The translations under genes and the position numbers were made by a program. DNA of 64,000 nucleotides from Aphrophora alni (lineage: Eukaryota > Arthropoda > Insecta > Hemiptera > Aphrophoridae), in NCBI GenBank assembly GCA_963513935.1, contig OY740773.1:99433291-99497290 (forward strand). Direction: 5' to 3'. Under the pieces are notes generated by a model. It was given only the letters and a program-made list of their open reading frames with translations, was not told the DNA's origin and did not search any database. Positions 34,470 to 46,310 of this stretch are shown here, piece after piece; the stretch's first letter is position 1, and every line of letters begins with the position of its first letter.

Positions 34470-34545
34470 AATGTTGTCTGCCTAATGGCTGTGTGTCTAC
34501 ACCCTAAACAAGTGGGCTGATTTTAATCAAATTTACTAAGTGGGT
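34470..34545 (+). repeat. Dispersed repeat 'M', short copy
   Basis: TGGCTGTGTGTCTACACCCT, AAACAAGTGGGCTGATTTTA and ATCAAATTTACTAAGTGGGT parallel 36675-36745 (TCAGTGTCCACAGACCAAAC, GAGTGGGTCGATTTTATTCA). Confidence 0.5.
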
Positions 34546-34649
34546 ATTTGGCGATCCCTTCGCCCGGTGGACAATCCACCGCAATCAGCCTATTGGTCTT
34601 TCAGCGTGAAGCAACCGTTAAGGCTTTTAGCTAAGAATGACTAGATAAG

Positions 34650-35576
34650 AGTTGGATGAGATGGAACAGGGAGATTCTCCGCCTGTCTCGGAACTAGAGG
34701 ACGAACTTCTGAAAATCCAGGAACAACAGGGTTTACTGGTTCACTCGACGATGCTACTGAGCGGTGAAGAGAACTAACTTCATCGAAGGGAGGCCGTCAA
34801 GTCAAACTCCGGTAAAGTGGAGAGCAATGCGATCCTAACAAGTGGCGAAGAGGAAAGAAGTAAAGAAGAGGAAGTCAGAGTCAAGAATCACCTTAAAAAC
34901 GATGGGGGTTCCGAGGCGGGGATGGGTGTGGTCAACCACTCTGCTTAAAGAATACCAGAGGTGAAACTCGAGATTCTGACGTAACAAGGACACACCATCG
35001 TTTGGAGCCATCTGGGACAACCTCCCCAGCAAAATGGCTGTTATTCTCGATGCCTATAGTGAGGCTAAACTTCTGATAAGCAAGATGAAGGCATCCAGGA
35101 TAAGTTCGAACTAAGAAGGTAATGAGGATGGAATGTTTCTTCATTATCAGGAAGCTACATAGTTCTATTCTACCTCAACGATGTAACAAAGCGTTGGGTG
35201 GATACGCTAATAAGTCATTAGGTAAAGAAACAAGTTGGATTGGATTGAAGAAGGATATTCTGAATACTACAAGAGTGATTCTTAGGGCTCACCCCAAGCT
35301 TCTGATTAAGTCTGGGAGATGCTTGTTCAGCACCCTATTCTTAAGGTACTTTCGGAAAAGGAAGACCTTTGTACAAAGACTTTGCTTGGGCAAGTTATGA
35401 CATTACGCACTGGGCACGAAAACTTCTGGAAACATCTGGTAACATTCCGGATCATCAATAGTAATCCCGTTTGTAGGGTATGTAAACAGTCTGAAGAGAT
35501 CATTCTAGAATCTAAAAGTATCGAAGCTAGGAGAGAGGTCATATCATATCCAGGACATCCCAATCAGGTATTGTAA
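34650..35576 (+). pseudogene. Decayed non-LTR retrotransposon (LINE) relic
   Basis: A GC-richer tract with fragments of frame. The best part is 35319-35576, which reads LRTGHENFWKHL, then NPVCRVCKQSEEII and LESKSIEARREV. This parallels the C-terminal end of LINE ORF2 proteins, where a TGH...HL segment is followed by a C..C zinc-like motif and an ECP...R stretch. Upstream (34690-34960) frames such as LLKIQEQQGLLVHSTMLLSG are interrupted by stops and may be more of the same element. No reverse transcriptase motif is recognisable. It is not functional; the exact clade is unknown. Confidence 0.45.
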
Positions 35577-36659
35577 TGCTAGAATCGGGGGGGGGGGGGA
35601 GAATTCCTAAGCCTCAGGATTGCCTAACCAGTATGTACTTGGGGTGTACAATAAGTTTAAGTTGACCTATAAAGATCTTGAGTCTTCATATCCCAATAAT
35701 TTAACCTATTCTAATCTACTACGTGGGCATATTTTCACCATTTCTTAGGACTTTGTTAATTTTACTGGTAACATACAATTTAGAGTAACTGCTATGAAAA
35801 CACACGAAATTACGATTTTCTCAAAATCGGCCTCTAATTATCTGAAGTATCTAAGTATTTATCATCTTTCAAAAATGCTGATTCCTGAATAAAAAATAGA
35901 AATCGGCCAATGGTACTGTTATAAAATACGTTAGTTATCAAAATATGATCTACTAAAAAATACGTATTTCATAATAGCCCGATGTTTAGAAATTTACAAA
36001 TTTATGAAAGGGTATTTTTGTGGTGGGCAATAGGTTCCGTTAGGTCCTTAAAGGAGAAAAACTAGATTAAAATCGTTAAAGCCTAGATGTTACTAGGAAG
36101 CATTTCCATTTTTATTTTACTCTTGGAGATTTCAAGAGTTTCACGCTAAGAGTGGAAATATACACTGTAACAACATAAATCTCGTAATAAAGATGGTTGA
36201 CTGTATGAGGAACCGTTACACATGCCGCCAAGCACGTAACTACTTTACAGGTCCCGGATCTAACGAGAGCATATTAGAAATCCTACGCCAAGTTAACCTT
36301 TAACCTTGCTTTTAATTTGTCAAAAACGTGCCGACAAATTGTGTCAATCAAGGAGAGCTGGACTCCGGTCTCTATGAATGTCTATTCCAGTAAGTTCATG
36401 TAGAAGGTTTACATAGTAAAGTATACTATAATACCTACACTGGGAGTCGAATAAGGTATAGTAGTTTCAGTAATCCTGTACTTTTAGCAACCGTTTTAAA
36501 TGATAATAATGGAAGAGCGCTGTTTGTAAGGAAGTGTTCAGATTGTTCTTGGTTTTGTAAAACTCATACTATACGTAATATAGACAATGTATTATGATGT
36601 GTCAAAAATTGATTTAGAGTTTTACTAATATATCCGTTTTGAGGTGTCATGAGTTCAAA
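35577..36659. other. Non-coding stretch with poly-G
   Basis: A 13-base G run at 35587-35599, otherwise no gene or recognised repeat. Confidence 0.5.
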
Positions 36660-37040
36660 AACTTCGTTTTGGAATGTCTGTCTGTCAGTGTCAGTGTCCA
36701 CAGACCAAACGAGTGGGTCGATTTTATTCAAATCTGGCATGTATGCATGTTTTTGTTTTTAAGGACTTCTTTTCATATTTTTTCAATAAATTGAAATTTG
36801 GGGGTACTTGCCCATAAGAAAAAACAAAAATTAAAATTTTCTCAAAATCAGCTGTTACGATTAAGATCAATTTTTTTCTCTAAGAACCTCAAAAAATCAT
36901 AGGAAGAAATTGGACGAAAAACTGTTAGGAAAGACGAAATTGTTCAAAATCACCTCTACAGATTTCGTTTAAATTTTAGCGAAATGTAATCAATAATGAC
37001 AGGAAAACGTGTGCAAATTTTCAATTTAGTAAATATTACG
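36660..37040 (+). repeat. Dispersed repeat 'M', longer copy
   Basis: Begins TCTGTCTGTCAGTGTCAGTG and continues CGAGTGGGTCGATTTTATTC, then CTCAAAATC, GATTTCGTTTAAATTTTAGC and GAAATGTAATCAATAATGAC. The same order is seen at 42950-43160 and 54390-54560. Unknown family; no ORF. Confidence 0.55.
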
Positions 37041-37554
37041 GTTCAGGTATAATTGCCCAAAAAACATAAATGAAGCTTAACCGCTATTATTTGTTTCAAA
37101 GAAGAACGCACTGACCTTGACGGTTCGTTTTGTACAAGAGTAAATAAGAAAGTTGTGCAAATTTTTACACCATTTATTTTACTCAATGACTATGCTAATG
37201 CTTTTTCCTCTACTTGTGCTATGTGAGAAAGTCAATGCAGCGTTAATGTACAGTTGACTGCCGTTGATTTTACACAAACTATAACACATTAAGAGACACA
37301 AATAGTATTAAACTATTTCTACAAAATGTCGTAACGTGTTACTTAATACGGCACGTAATTATTTTAGTTCATTGCAACGCTATGAAACTTGGCAACGCTG
37401 TCTAACGGGACATCAGCTGTTCCACAAGCGTCAAACCTAACGTTTAATACAAGACAACAAAGCTTTCAAGTTGCATCTATCGACAGGTACAGAATAACTT
37501 TTCTGTTGGTACAATGCAAGACGGAGAAATGGAAGAAAATTATAAAACAAAAAC
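37041..37554. other. Non-coding stretch
   Basis: No convincing gene. A 71-codon frame (37389-37604) runs into the next repeat and has no recognisable domain. Confidence 0.4.
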
Positions 37555-38000
37555 AAATGCTGGCTGCTATCATGGTGCTTAACCAGCCCGATCGTACAAA
37601 ATAATACAAACAGATGTAGTGCCCAAAAGTTGGTCTCTTCAAAGTTGTGGGAGATGTTAATAGATTAAACAGTTGATACACGGGTGTCTGAACCTTGTAA
37701 CTGTGTAGCCTAACTTTCTTGAATGGCCTCGTAACTCGGTCCTCCAGAATCTCTTAACTATCCAAAAATCATATTTTCTTGGAAGGTGAGGGTTCTAAAT
37801 TACATTTTTGACAATAACTTCGCTATTTGTCATCGTAGAGAAGTAAGGTTTACATCATTACATGCAGAATTGAAATCTACAAATATTTTTCTAATTTAAT
37901 GTGTTATAAATACAAAACACTGTGTTAAATGGCCGTCACTTTAATATTTACAATTATTTTTTTCTGATTTTTAATAGGGTTCTATACCAGTAGACTAGAG
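37555..38000 (+). repeat. Dispersed repeat 'R', long copy
   Basis: Starts GCTGCTATCATGGTGCTTAA, then ACAAACAGATGTAGTGCCCA, AAAGTTGG, later GACAATAACTTCGCTATTTG, CATTACATGCAGAATTGAAA, GTGTTATAA and AATAGGGTTCTATACCAGTA. The same modules in the same order occur at 60290-60860. Length and layout suggest a single old element of roughly 450-550 bp. Confidence 0.65.
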
Positions 38001-38439
38001 TCTTATAGAACCAAAATCCATGTTCTTATTTTTTCTGGCCGCTATAATCCTAACAGCATGACGAAAATAATTTTTGAAATTTGGTCGAAAATAAATAAAA
38101 GTGGATACAGTCCCACAGGGGCTTTTCCAGGTGGAAGACTCGGCGGCTTCGAGGGCTGAGCCTCGGTACCTCCTATTCACCCAGCATTTGTTCCGGAGGC
38201 GTCCAGCCGAATGTATAAATGGGGTTGGGTGGTGGGTATCGAAGTTCAGTGTATGAGAGATAGGGCAAAAGTCACCCCAACAAAAAGTCGAAATTGAAGA
38301 TGGAGGTCGAAATTTTTTGCCAAACTTATCCTTTAGTTCTAATACTGGATATTCTTGAAGGCTTGAAAGGTGTAAAAACTTTTTAAAACCTACACATGGA
38401 ACTTTTAACTTTTAAAATAAAAGACCCCTAGTTCTCAAA

Positions 38440-38620
38440 TACTCTAATAGGATCACGGGTCAGAAAAGAACAAGAGTTGGTCAAGAGAGATCGGATAGGA
38501 AAGATAAATGAGAGGGATCTAACCCAAGACTACGTTATAAACTGTGTAGATCCAGCTGTGTACCCTCGGGATTTCAAACCCGGTACACCCTAAAGTGAGC
38601 TCAGAGAGTATCAGGAAAGC
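38440..38620 (+). mobile_element. SINE-like dispersed repeat, plus-strand copy
   Basis: One of the best-preserved copies: CTAATAGGATCACGGGTCAG, AAAAGAACAAGAGTTGGTCA, AGATCGGATAGGAAAGAT, GATCTAACCCAAGACTACG, GTGTAGATCCAGCTG, CCTCGGGATTTCAAACCCGG. It starts near the phrase AATACTCTAATAG, also seen at 53790. Confidence 0.65.
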
Positions 38621-39487
38621 TGAATTTTTTTAATGGTAGCTGTTATACGTTCAAAACTTTAAATTAAAATTTCTCAAAATCACCTCAAATAATTTTTATC
38701 ATTTTTGTGTTGAAATGTAAGCTCTAAAAATAAGATCTAAATGTATAGGCGCTTAACACAAATTTTGCTTCCGAAGTTATAGATTAAAAGAAAAAAATGT
38801 GCGCCGTCGTAAACGTCTTAATATTTTGATCAAATTTTGGTTAAATGTAACGATTTGAAACCTAAAACGATTTGCCAAAAGAAATTTATCGTTTGTGACT
38901 AATTAATATGTATTAGTAGGGTTTTATTTAAAAGTCGAGTATTTTATTTAAAAAACTGAGCAAAAACATTGCACAAACTTTCTACTTAACCATCCCCAAA
39001 ATTATATAAAAATGTATCGTGATACAAAATGTTATTTCCCTAGGTATTAATCAAAATGTTAAAATGAGTCAATTACGCCGTCGTATCAAATATTAACGTC
39101 ATGAATAAAATATTTATGTAAGGGTCTAAGGTAGTTTCGATTGTGCCCTACATGTAAGTCCTCTGGTTAAGTCGAATTTGATTTAAATCGAGCTTTTAAT
39201 GACATCGGTAGAGGTATCTTTTTTGTGTTTGACAATTATCATTTATGAACTGTATTGTTTTTTATTTGAGGTTATGAACAAGGTTTGGGTCACTAAAATG
39301 TGAATGAAATCTGTAGAGTCGATTTTGAGAAATTAAGTATTTCATAATATTTTTATGGTTTGTTAACGAATCGAGGTTAATTTTCTAATTATTAGGCACA
39401 TGGCAGAACTACTGAGGACGCGCATTGGAAAATAAATTACTGCAGTTCTATAAACTGTAAGTTTCTAAAAGCGTCTACTATCAGAGG
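38621..39487. other. Non-coding stretch
   Basis: Scattered similarity to repeat 'M' (TTTCTCAAAATCACCTCAAA near 38670) but no gene. Confidence 0.45.
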
Positions 39488-39650
39488 TTCACTTTATGAA
39501 GTACGAATTTGGCAATCCCGAGGGATCCTCGCTGATTTCACCTTTAATGTAGCCTTGGGTTAGATCTCTCTCTTTCTTATTTCCTACTGGGTCTCCCTTG
39601 ACTAACATTTGTTCTCTTCCGACCCTGTCACTTGTTTAGTAATTGAGGGC
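39488..39650 (-). mobile_element. SINE-like dispersed repeat, minus-strand copy
   Basis: TTCACTTTATGAAGTACGAA, GGCAATCCCGAGGGATCCTC, CCTTGGGTTAGATCTCTCTC, TTGACTAACATTTGTTCTCT, TCCGACCCTGTCAC: reversed modules of the same family as 38440-38620. Confidence 0.65.
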
Positions 39651-39726
39651 TAGGGATGTTTATTTAAGAATATAGATAGGTGTAAATTACCAAACTTATT
39701 TATACAATCGAGCACTCTATGCGTAT

Positions 39727-39893
39727 ATCACTGGATTACTGGTTTCCGCGAATCAAACCACCATCTTCAGATTCAGATTTATTAAATTTTCATGTCTCTA
39801 AAATTGCAGTTATGTTCCAAAGAGGAATGGAAATTTGAGGGATTTAAATCTGAAGATGGTGGTTTAACAGACCAAAACCTGTAATATAGTGGA
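39727..39893. repeat. Palindrome of two opposed repeat tails
   Basis: The arm at 39727-39772 (TTACTGGTTTCCGCGAATCA, AACCACCATCTTCAGATT) is mirrored at 39845-39893 (AATCTGAAGATGGTGGTT, ACCAAAACCTGTAAT). Each arm holds a CTGAAGATGG...AAACC module like those at 33085 and 56252. The centre (39773-39844) is unique. The 67-codon ORF here is incidental. Confidence 0.75.
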
Positions 39894-40976
39894 ATATTCA
39901 TAGACTGCTGGACTGTCAAAATAAACAAGGTGCATTTCCTATTTTCCCAAAGGCGATGATGGCTGAGATTTCCATCTTTAAACAAGGAAAAAACTTTTCA
40001 CTATCTCAAAATGAAGAGAGGGTTAGACTTTTGAGACCGTGTATTTTAGGCGCAAAACCAAGTTGTAATGACACCACTGTTAAAAGTAAGCTTTACACTC
40101 GCAACTCACAAACCAAATATCCTAGCAGTCCCTCTTCAAGTTGAATTTCTTGTTTATAATTTTTGATAAATATTACAAGTTGGAGGCATTCCAAAGCGGA
40201 GCACCATTAGGCCCTACATATTATAAAATACCGAGAGATGATTTTATGTTTCCGTTGAAATTAACCTAACGTTTAAATGACTTCAGATTCTTTGAATTCT
40301 CGCAATGAAATGTGAAACTGCCAAATATGTTGGTTGGTAAAATATTACGGCACAAAACAAAATTGTTTCAAACGGTTACATCATGTATATTTAACGAATT
40401 TTAAATTTAAAAGTTTAGCTATTCAGAGCTCTCTCGTGGACAGCCGACAACAGAGGAATAAATGTCCACCGATCCGACCCTTTGGATTACGTTTTTTCTA
40501 ACCTCAATTTAGATATTCTTTGTTTCTTTAAAATTTATCTCCCTATAAAGTGTGTAGTGTTTAAGTGGTACTTTAATATTAAAGAGTCAAACATGTGCTA
40601 AAATTATACGTTAGGGTCAGTAGGCATATAAGGACAATGATTTTTACATGCTTTTCTTCAACACACCACCGTGCTTGTTTGTCTCACGTCCCGTCGTCAT
40701 GGAAAGATGAAAATTTGTTCATTGACGTAAGTCACATGACAAGATAATATTCCTTTGTTACTTTTATGTATTTCGATTTAGTCGTTATATTTTGATGTAT
40801 TCAAAAATACATTTTATAATATCGTTATATTTTTATAATTTCTATGTATAAATTTAAAAAAAGGAGTAGAAGAAAGCTTTAAAAATCTAGTTAAACAAAA
40901 ATAATATATTAACTTATTATACGTAGGTAAGTCTTTTATGACTCGCTTGAAATTATAAGAGTACCTACTTACTCTA
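39894..40976. other. Non-coding stretch
   Basis: The phrase AAAGGCGATGATGGCTGAGA with TCTTTAAACAAGGAAA at about 39950-39990 matches a SINE-family tail. Otherwise nothing recognised. Confidence 0.45.
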
Positions 40977-42036
40977 ATAAAGAGAAAACAACGAAAATGC
41001 AATCCATCTTTTAATGGCTGTTGAATTGTTTGTCTCACATCTCACAAAAACTGCTTTTAAAAGTTATACGCTAAGCATTTCTCATTATGTGGTTAAATTA
41101 AGTTGTATTCGTCATACAAAAAACTATAGTGTATGATTTTGAACTGCGATTTAATTTTAAATTAAAAAATTTTTGTTTAGATTTTGTAGGTTACGCCGTG
41201 TTAGTTAGATGTTAACGAGGTGGGGGGGGGGGGTAATACGCGACCATTTAAATTTAGCCTAACGTAATCGTATTAATTTTTTCGTCAAATAAACAAACAC
41301 TTTCGTAATCAGAACAAGATAACTTCTAGTTTTATTTGATACCCCAAAGATTATATATATAGTGGTATTTTTTCACCACTATATTTTTCCTATACATGGG
41401 ACAATACAAAGAATATAAATGCAAAGTTAAAAATATAGTCTTGTCTGTGTAAACTGGTTGCAACTAATAAACAGATGGACATAGGGGGCTTCAAATTTTA
41501 AGTTTATTGGTTTTACCTACCTACACTAAAAAAAACTTTTTTTATATATATACTCAGGAGACCAAACGTAATAATTCGACTTTTTTTACCCATAACATGA
41601 CTTCCCCTACAATACAAATATGGGAAAAATTAATTAAGATAGGTCTAATCACCAACATACATTTAAACAAGTTTATTAAACGACCCTGTCGTAATCCTTA
41701 AGTGTAGAGATAATTTTTCAATTGATGAAAATGAGAAAATGAGTGCTCCAACGCAGATTAATAGGAACTCCTACTTCCCACGAACTACAAACGAGTGCTA
41801 CATATTCATGAAGAACTCGGATTAACCGGTTTTGTTTCGGAATCTTCACTAAATTCGACCTGACATTGAATCAATTCACACTGGACGTTTTATTGATCAG
41901 TTTGCATGACGAATACAACTTAATTTAACCAAACAATGGGAAATCCATAGCGTGTAAGCAGTTATTGTGAGATGTGAGACAAACAATTCAGTGTCCATTG
42001 AAAGATGGATTACATTTTCATTTATTTCTTTTTATA
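40977..42036. mobile_element. Foldback element, about 1.06 kb, long terminal inverted repeats
   Basis: The left arm 40977-41117 (AATGCAATCCATCTTTTAAT, TTGTTTGTCTCACATCTCAC, AAGTTGTATTCGTCAT) is mirrored by 41903-42036 (ATGACGAATACAACTTAATT, GTGAGATGTGAGACAAACAA, AAAGATGGATTACATTTTCA). Arms are about 135-140 bp with several mismatches. The interior of about 780 bp includes a G run at 41221-41232 and a small TATA-rich hairpin near 41350-41385, with no transposase. Non-autonomous; superfamily unclear since exact ends are not fixed. Confidence 0.8.
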
Positions 42037-42274
42037 AGGGTCCTTAGGTAAAACGTTCATGTCTGTGTGTATATTTAAACTACCGTTTAAAACACTTTGA
42101 CTTTATAAAAATAACTGTTCCTATATGCCTACGGACAAATAAGTCGTGTGATTTTGTACACGTTTGTCCCTTTTACTTTAATCAAATATCTCCATCGTCT
42201 GCTGTACAAACTTGTTGACCGATTTAAAACGCGAATAGTTCTCATAAAAAAAAAATTATATATATATACACACA

Positions 42275-42816
42275 CTATGTGTCCATAAAGTCTCACCCCC
42301 CTCTTATTTTTTTTTAATAATGGAAATAGACAAATTTGCTTTGGGGAAAGTTTAGATAACCAAAGGAGGAGTTTTTTGAAGTATCAAAATTTTCAACCCT
42401 TACCCCCAAAATGGGGTAATTTGGGGGTAAGTCAAGAATTTTAAATAGCAACCCCTATTGAGTGATACCTCATTTTAAAGGTCTTTTCAGAATAAGAATA
42501 ATGGCGCAAACCAGAGGACTCATCCTACCCAACATAGCAACCAATCGAATTGTAAATTTTACGTTAATAACTAGACCGTAAATGTTACGAAATGTACAAC
42601 AAGCTTTTGTGTCCAGAATCTATTTCTGCCAAAAACTAAATGGTAGCCATTTCAAGAACTTAATATAAGCTAAAAAACAATGTAAGGCTCTTACCATCAT
42701 TTTACCAACATGAGCAGTTTGTAATGTAGTAAAAACAACCTGAGTTTATAGTTAACATTCACAATTCGATTGGTCACTATGTTGGGTAAGATGAACTTAG
42801 AGACCTCTGGTTTGCG
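42275..42816. mobile_element. Inverted-repeat element with TATGTGTCC-type end
   Basis: 42505-42556 (GCAAACCAGAGGACTCATCC, ACCCAACATAGCAACCAATC) is mirrored at 42761-42816 (GATTGGTCACTATGTTGGGT, ACCTCTGGTTTGC). On the left, CTATGTGTCCATAAAGTCTC at about 42274 resembles the GTGTTCAAAAAGTCTGG ends of the other foldbacks. The matching right end is not visible, so the element is probably truncated. Confidence 0.6.
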
Positions 42817-42949
42817 TTTGATATATATTTAATCAAAGACGTCGACTATTTAAATAAAATTATGTTAAAGTGTAGACTCTAGGACTCAAATAAACATATT
42901 GTCAGTCATCTCTCCATGATCGCCGGTTGATGAATTATTTGTAAAACAA

Positions 42950-43160
42950 ACGAAAAATCGGATATTGGTGATACGTAATTTATCAAAATCCGTTCTACCG
43001 ATTTCGTTCAAATTTTAGTGAAATGTGAATATTAATCACTCAAACTTGTGCGCAATATTGCAAGTAAAACAATATTACAATTCCAAAATAATTGGGGGGA
43101 AAAACAAATGAACGTTGACAACCGTCACTGAAAGCTCGATTTTAATCAAATTATCCTGAG
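42950..43160 (+). repeat. Dispersed repeat 'M', copy
   Basis: AATTTATCAAAATCCGTTCT, ACCGATTTCGTTCAAATTTT, AGTGAAATGTGAATATTAAT, CTTGTGCGCAATATTGCAAG, AATGAACGTTGACAACCGTC. The best intact copy of this family, and close to 54420-54560. Confidence 0.6.
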
Positions 43161-43747
43161 GATGTGTTTAATGCAGGAGCAAAATATCTTTATAAAAAAG
43201 GCGATGTTCATCGTTCATTTTTATATTTTGATTGACAACTATCAAAAAAAGCGGAATGATGCGACGCTACATGTTGCGTTGTCTAGAAAATCATGCGGCA
43301 CTTAATATCTGACAACCTAACTTTTAATTTTAGAAAAATATACGCAACTGGAAGGTTTACCAACTTCAATTAATAATCACAGAAAAAATAAAATCATAAC
43401 TAAGATTGCTTGTTTTCAAATAGTTCAGTTTAAAGTAGTGTTTACGTACACATATATGACGCGTTTCAATGAACAATCAACCCCACTCATCGAGATTGGC
43501 ATTCCGGTTACGTCTATATTAATCTCAGGCCGTGCCTTAAGTTGCCAGTGGAATCTTGGTTGCTAACCGCGATCATCAACCGGATTGCCAACACAGTGAG
43601 CAGTGAGCAGCTGGTTAGAGCTCTCAGAGATCTATGACATATATTATGAGATGGGCTTTCCGAGGAAGTCTGTTGTGTGTGAAACAGCTCGACTTGACTA
43701 ACCGGGTTCTGTTAATTTAATAAGTATGTGGGCTTTGAAAATTATTA
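43161..43747. other. Non-coding stretch
   Basis: A short tandem GTGAGCA pair near 43595 only. No gene. Confidence 0.45.
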
Positions 43748-44040
43748 TGTCGGGAAATGGCGTTCCTGCGTTTGTCGGGAAGGCCGAAATCAAATGTCGT
43801 ACCGCAGAAATATATACATATTTAAATGAGTTAGAATTATGCGTATGTATAGCATATCTCACCTATTTAGCAATTTGAGTTGTTTGGGGTATTTATATTA
43901 TTATGTAGGGCTAGGTTTAGGGAAATAGCGTTCCTGGTTCCTGCGTTTGTCGGAAAGGCCGAAATAATTTATGACGTACGTCAGAAATATATATATATAT
44001 ATATATATATTTAAATGGAGTTAGCATTAGAGGTATGTAT
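43748..44040 (+). repeat. Two-copy tandem duplication, about 170-bp period
   Basis: GGGAAATGGCGTTCCTGCGT, TTGTCGG, AAGGCCGAAAT, CAGAAATATATA, TATTTAAATG and GAGTTAG occur at 43752 and again from 43919. The second copy has a longer TATA run (43988-44010). Confidence 0.8.
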
Positions 44041-45650
44041 ATTTAAATTTGAATTGTGTGCAACTCCTTTTAATAATTAAACGTAAACCCTCTCTTTTAT
44101 TTTATTATGCCTACAACTTATTAATAGCTGGTTCCCTAGAATGGTGGATGGTTTAAGGGTAAGGGGTAAGACCTCTAGGGAATGGGAAACGACGTTATCC
44201 TGCAGAATGTCTAATATAGGTTATCATAACTCTAATCCCGGTATTATTTCATTAGTAGCAACCACAACGGGTTACACATATAAATAGATACTATTGTTAA
44301 TTTTAAATATGTGTTCCAACAAATGATAGTTTGGATATTAACAAACAAACTCCAGCCTGTTACATCGGTTTATCTTTCGATAAGAAAATGATAACTTTCA
44401 GAGGGCTTCATGGATCAGTTCCGTCCTGATGTTACGTCAGTGGAGCACTCTTAATTATTAATTATCAGTTATTAGGCGTAGCAGTGTTTTTACAGATAAC
44501 ATAATGTGCGTTCTATAAATTAAAATACATTTTAGTTTATAGGTTTAGTCTGTTGTATTATACGCGAATAAATTTCATTTAAATCAAATGGGAAAACTGA
44601 ATTATTGGAGGAGACGTGTATCTTGGTTTCTACTTTGGAAAACTTAGTCTACGTTGTGAAAAACATTTGAACTTTGGAAATTACAAAATCACAAAGGGTT
44701 TAAGGGAATTGTTTCAACTAACAATTATTAGTGATTATTCACAGTCATTAATATTTACAAAAACAATAATTTTAAAGTAAATTCTTTCGTCCCATTTGAG
44801 AAAATACTATCATCATTTTTAATTTATTTATTTGCAATGAATTCAAATATATATATTTATATATCGAAAAAAGTAATATCCTTTTAAAACAAAACCTGTA
44901 TTATTAATAACAAGTACATGAAATCCCTACTTTTTAAAAAATAATTCAACTGAATTCTTCAAAGGTGTGAAGTGACTTTTTATATTATTACATGATACCA
45001 AACGAGAACTGTAGTGTGTCAAAAAATACCAACAAGGTTGTTGTTTTAATATGATATTAGAAATAAATGAGAAATAACATTTAAGCTCGCAGTTTTCCAT
45101 TGTTAGATGTTCTTGTTCCAATAATTAATTAACACTACCAAATTATTTTTAATTGATAAATTATTGATCACGATAACAAAGTATTTTGTAAATTTGATTC
45201 CATGAAATATAAAAATATAACTTAAACTTACGTTTTACGCCATTTCAAAAAATCCAGAAACGAGAATTAAAACTTACCTGAAACAAAGAACAAAACATTG
45301 TACAAACTATCTCATATTCACATTAATATTACTACAGTATATATATAATTTAATTATTTTTTTAAATTTATATATATTTTGTTTTAAATTTATGTTTAGG
45401 TCGAGTAACAATATTTGCTTAACTGTATTATACGATTTTAATTTATATATTTTAACGCTTATACGTTTTTAATACCAGCTAGTTGGTATGAAAAAAAAAT
45501 TATAAGACGTTAAAATCAAAATACATAAGCTTACGTGAGGGCTACAAGTAGAGTAAATATTACTTTCATCGTATTTTGTAACGAGGTAATTAGTTTGATA
45601 ACTTGAAATTAGCAGCAAAAGCAAAGTCAAGTGAGAAGTGTGCGTCCTAT
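44041..45650. other. AT-rich non-coding stretch
   Basis: No gene, RNA or clear repeat. Short AT runs near 44840-44870 and 45340-45385. Confidence 0.5.
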
Positions 45651-45654
45651 GCTG

Positions 45655-45735
45655 GGAAGCGACTAAGGATAACTCAGTTAGTAGAATATTGTCGCGTAAA
45701 GCGGAAGTCCTGAGTTCAATTCCCAGTCTAGGTCG
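45655..45735 (+). repeat. tRNA-like sequence (SINE head or tRNA pseudogene)
   Basis: GATAACTCAGTTAGTAGAAT resembles a tRNA D-arm and pol III A box, and GAGTTCAATTCCCAG resembles a T-arm and B box with correct loop spacing (four of five T-stem pairs form). The outer bases do not make a proper acceptor stem, so this is not an intact tRNA. A downstream SINE body was not identified. The antisense 92-codon ORF is a by-product. Confidence 0.45.
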
Positions 45736-46159
45736 TATATTTTTCACTTGAAATATTATTTAATTTGTAATGAAAATCCATTGTACAGTATATTTATACA
45801 CTGAATCATTAAATTGGTATGAAATTTGTGTTTGAATGGAAACAATTTTAGGGGAAAATTTTTTCAATCACTAGATCCTACATGTAATAAACTCAAAGGC
45901 GTAAATCGAAGCAGTAAGAATTTTATTATATAAATATTATGACATATTTTTGATAAAAATTTACTGCTGTTTAAAGGCAAAAACCTCTCTGTCATCTCAT
46001 AAATAAATAAATAAAGGGAAAAAACATAAAATAAAGACACCTATCGAATACTGTAACAGCATCAAAACCAGATTTTTCCTTCTTTACATGGATTAAAATT
46101 CACGGTCATCCTATCTTATAAAAAAAGAAAGAAAAGAATCTAAATTATATATCCTTACT

Positions 46160-46310
46160 TCTCTATACTCTATTAGCGTCAGGATCTGATGAAAACAAGA
46201 TTTCGTTGAGACCTGATACAAGATTTCGTTGACAAGATTTCGAAAAACAAGATTTCGTTGACAGGTATAAGAGAGGGATCTAACCAAAGACTATACGAAA
46301 AACGTGTGGA
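46160..46310 (+). mobile_element. SINE-like repeat, damaged copy with internal short duplications
   Basis: TCTATTAGCGTCAGGATCTG, then AACAAGATTTCGTTGA repeated about three times (46194-46262), then AAGAGAGGGATCTAACCAAA, GACTATACG and GTGTGGA. The family order is kept but the middle has expanded by tandem duplication. Confidence 0.5.

Noticed and set aside
45469..45747. 92-codon minus ORF as a gene
   Set aside because: It overlaps the tRNA-like sequence in antisense (LGIELRTSALR is a familiar antisense-tRNA/SINE phrase).
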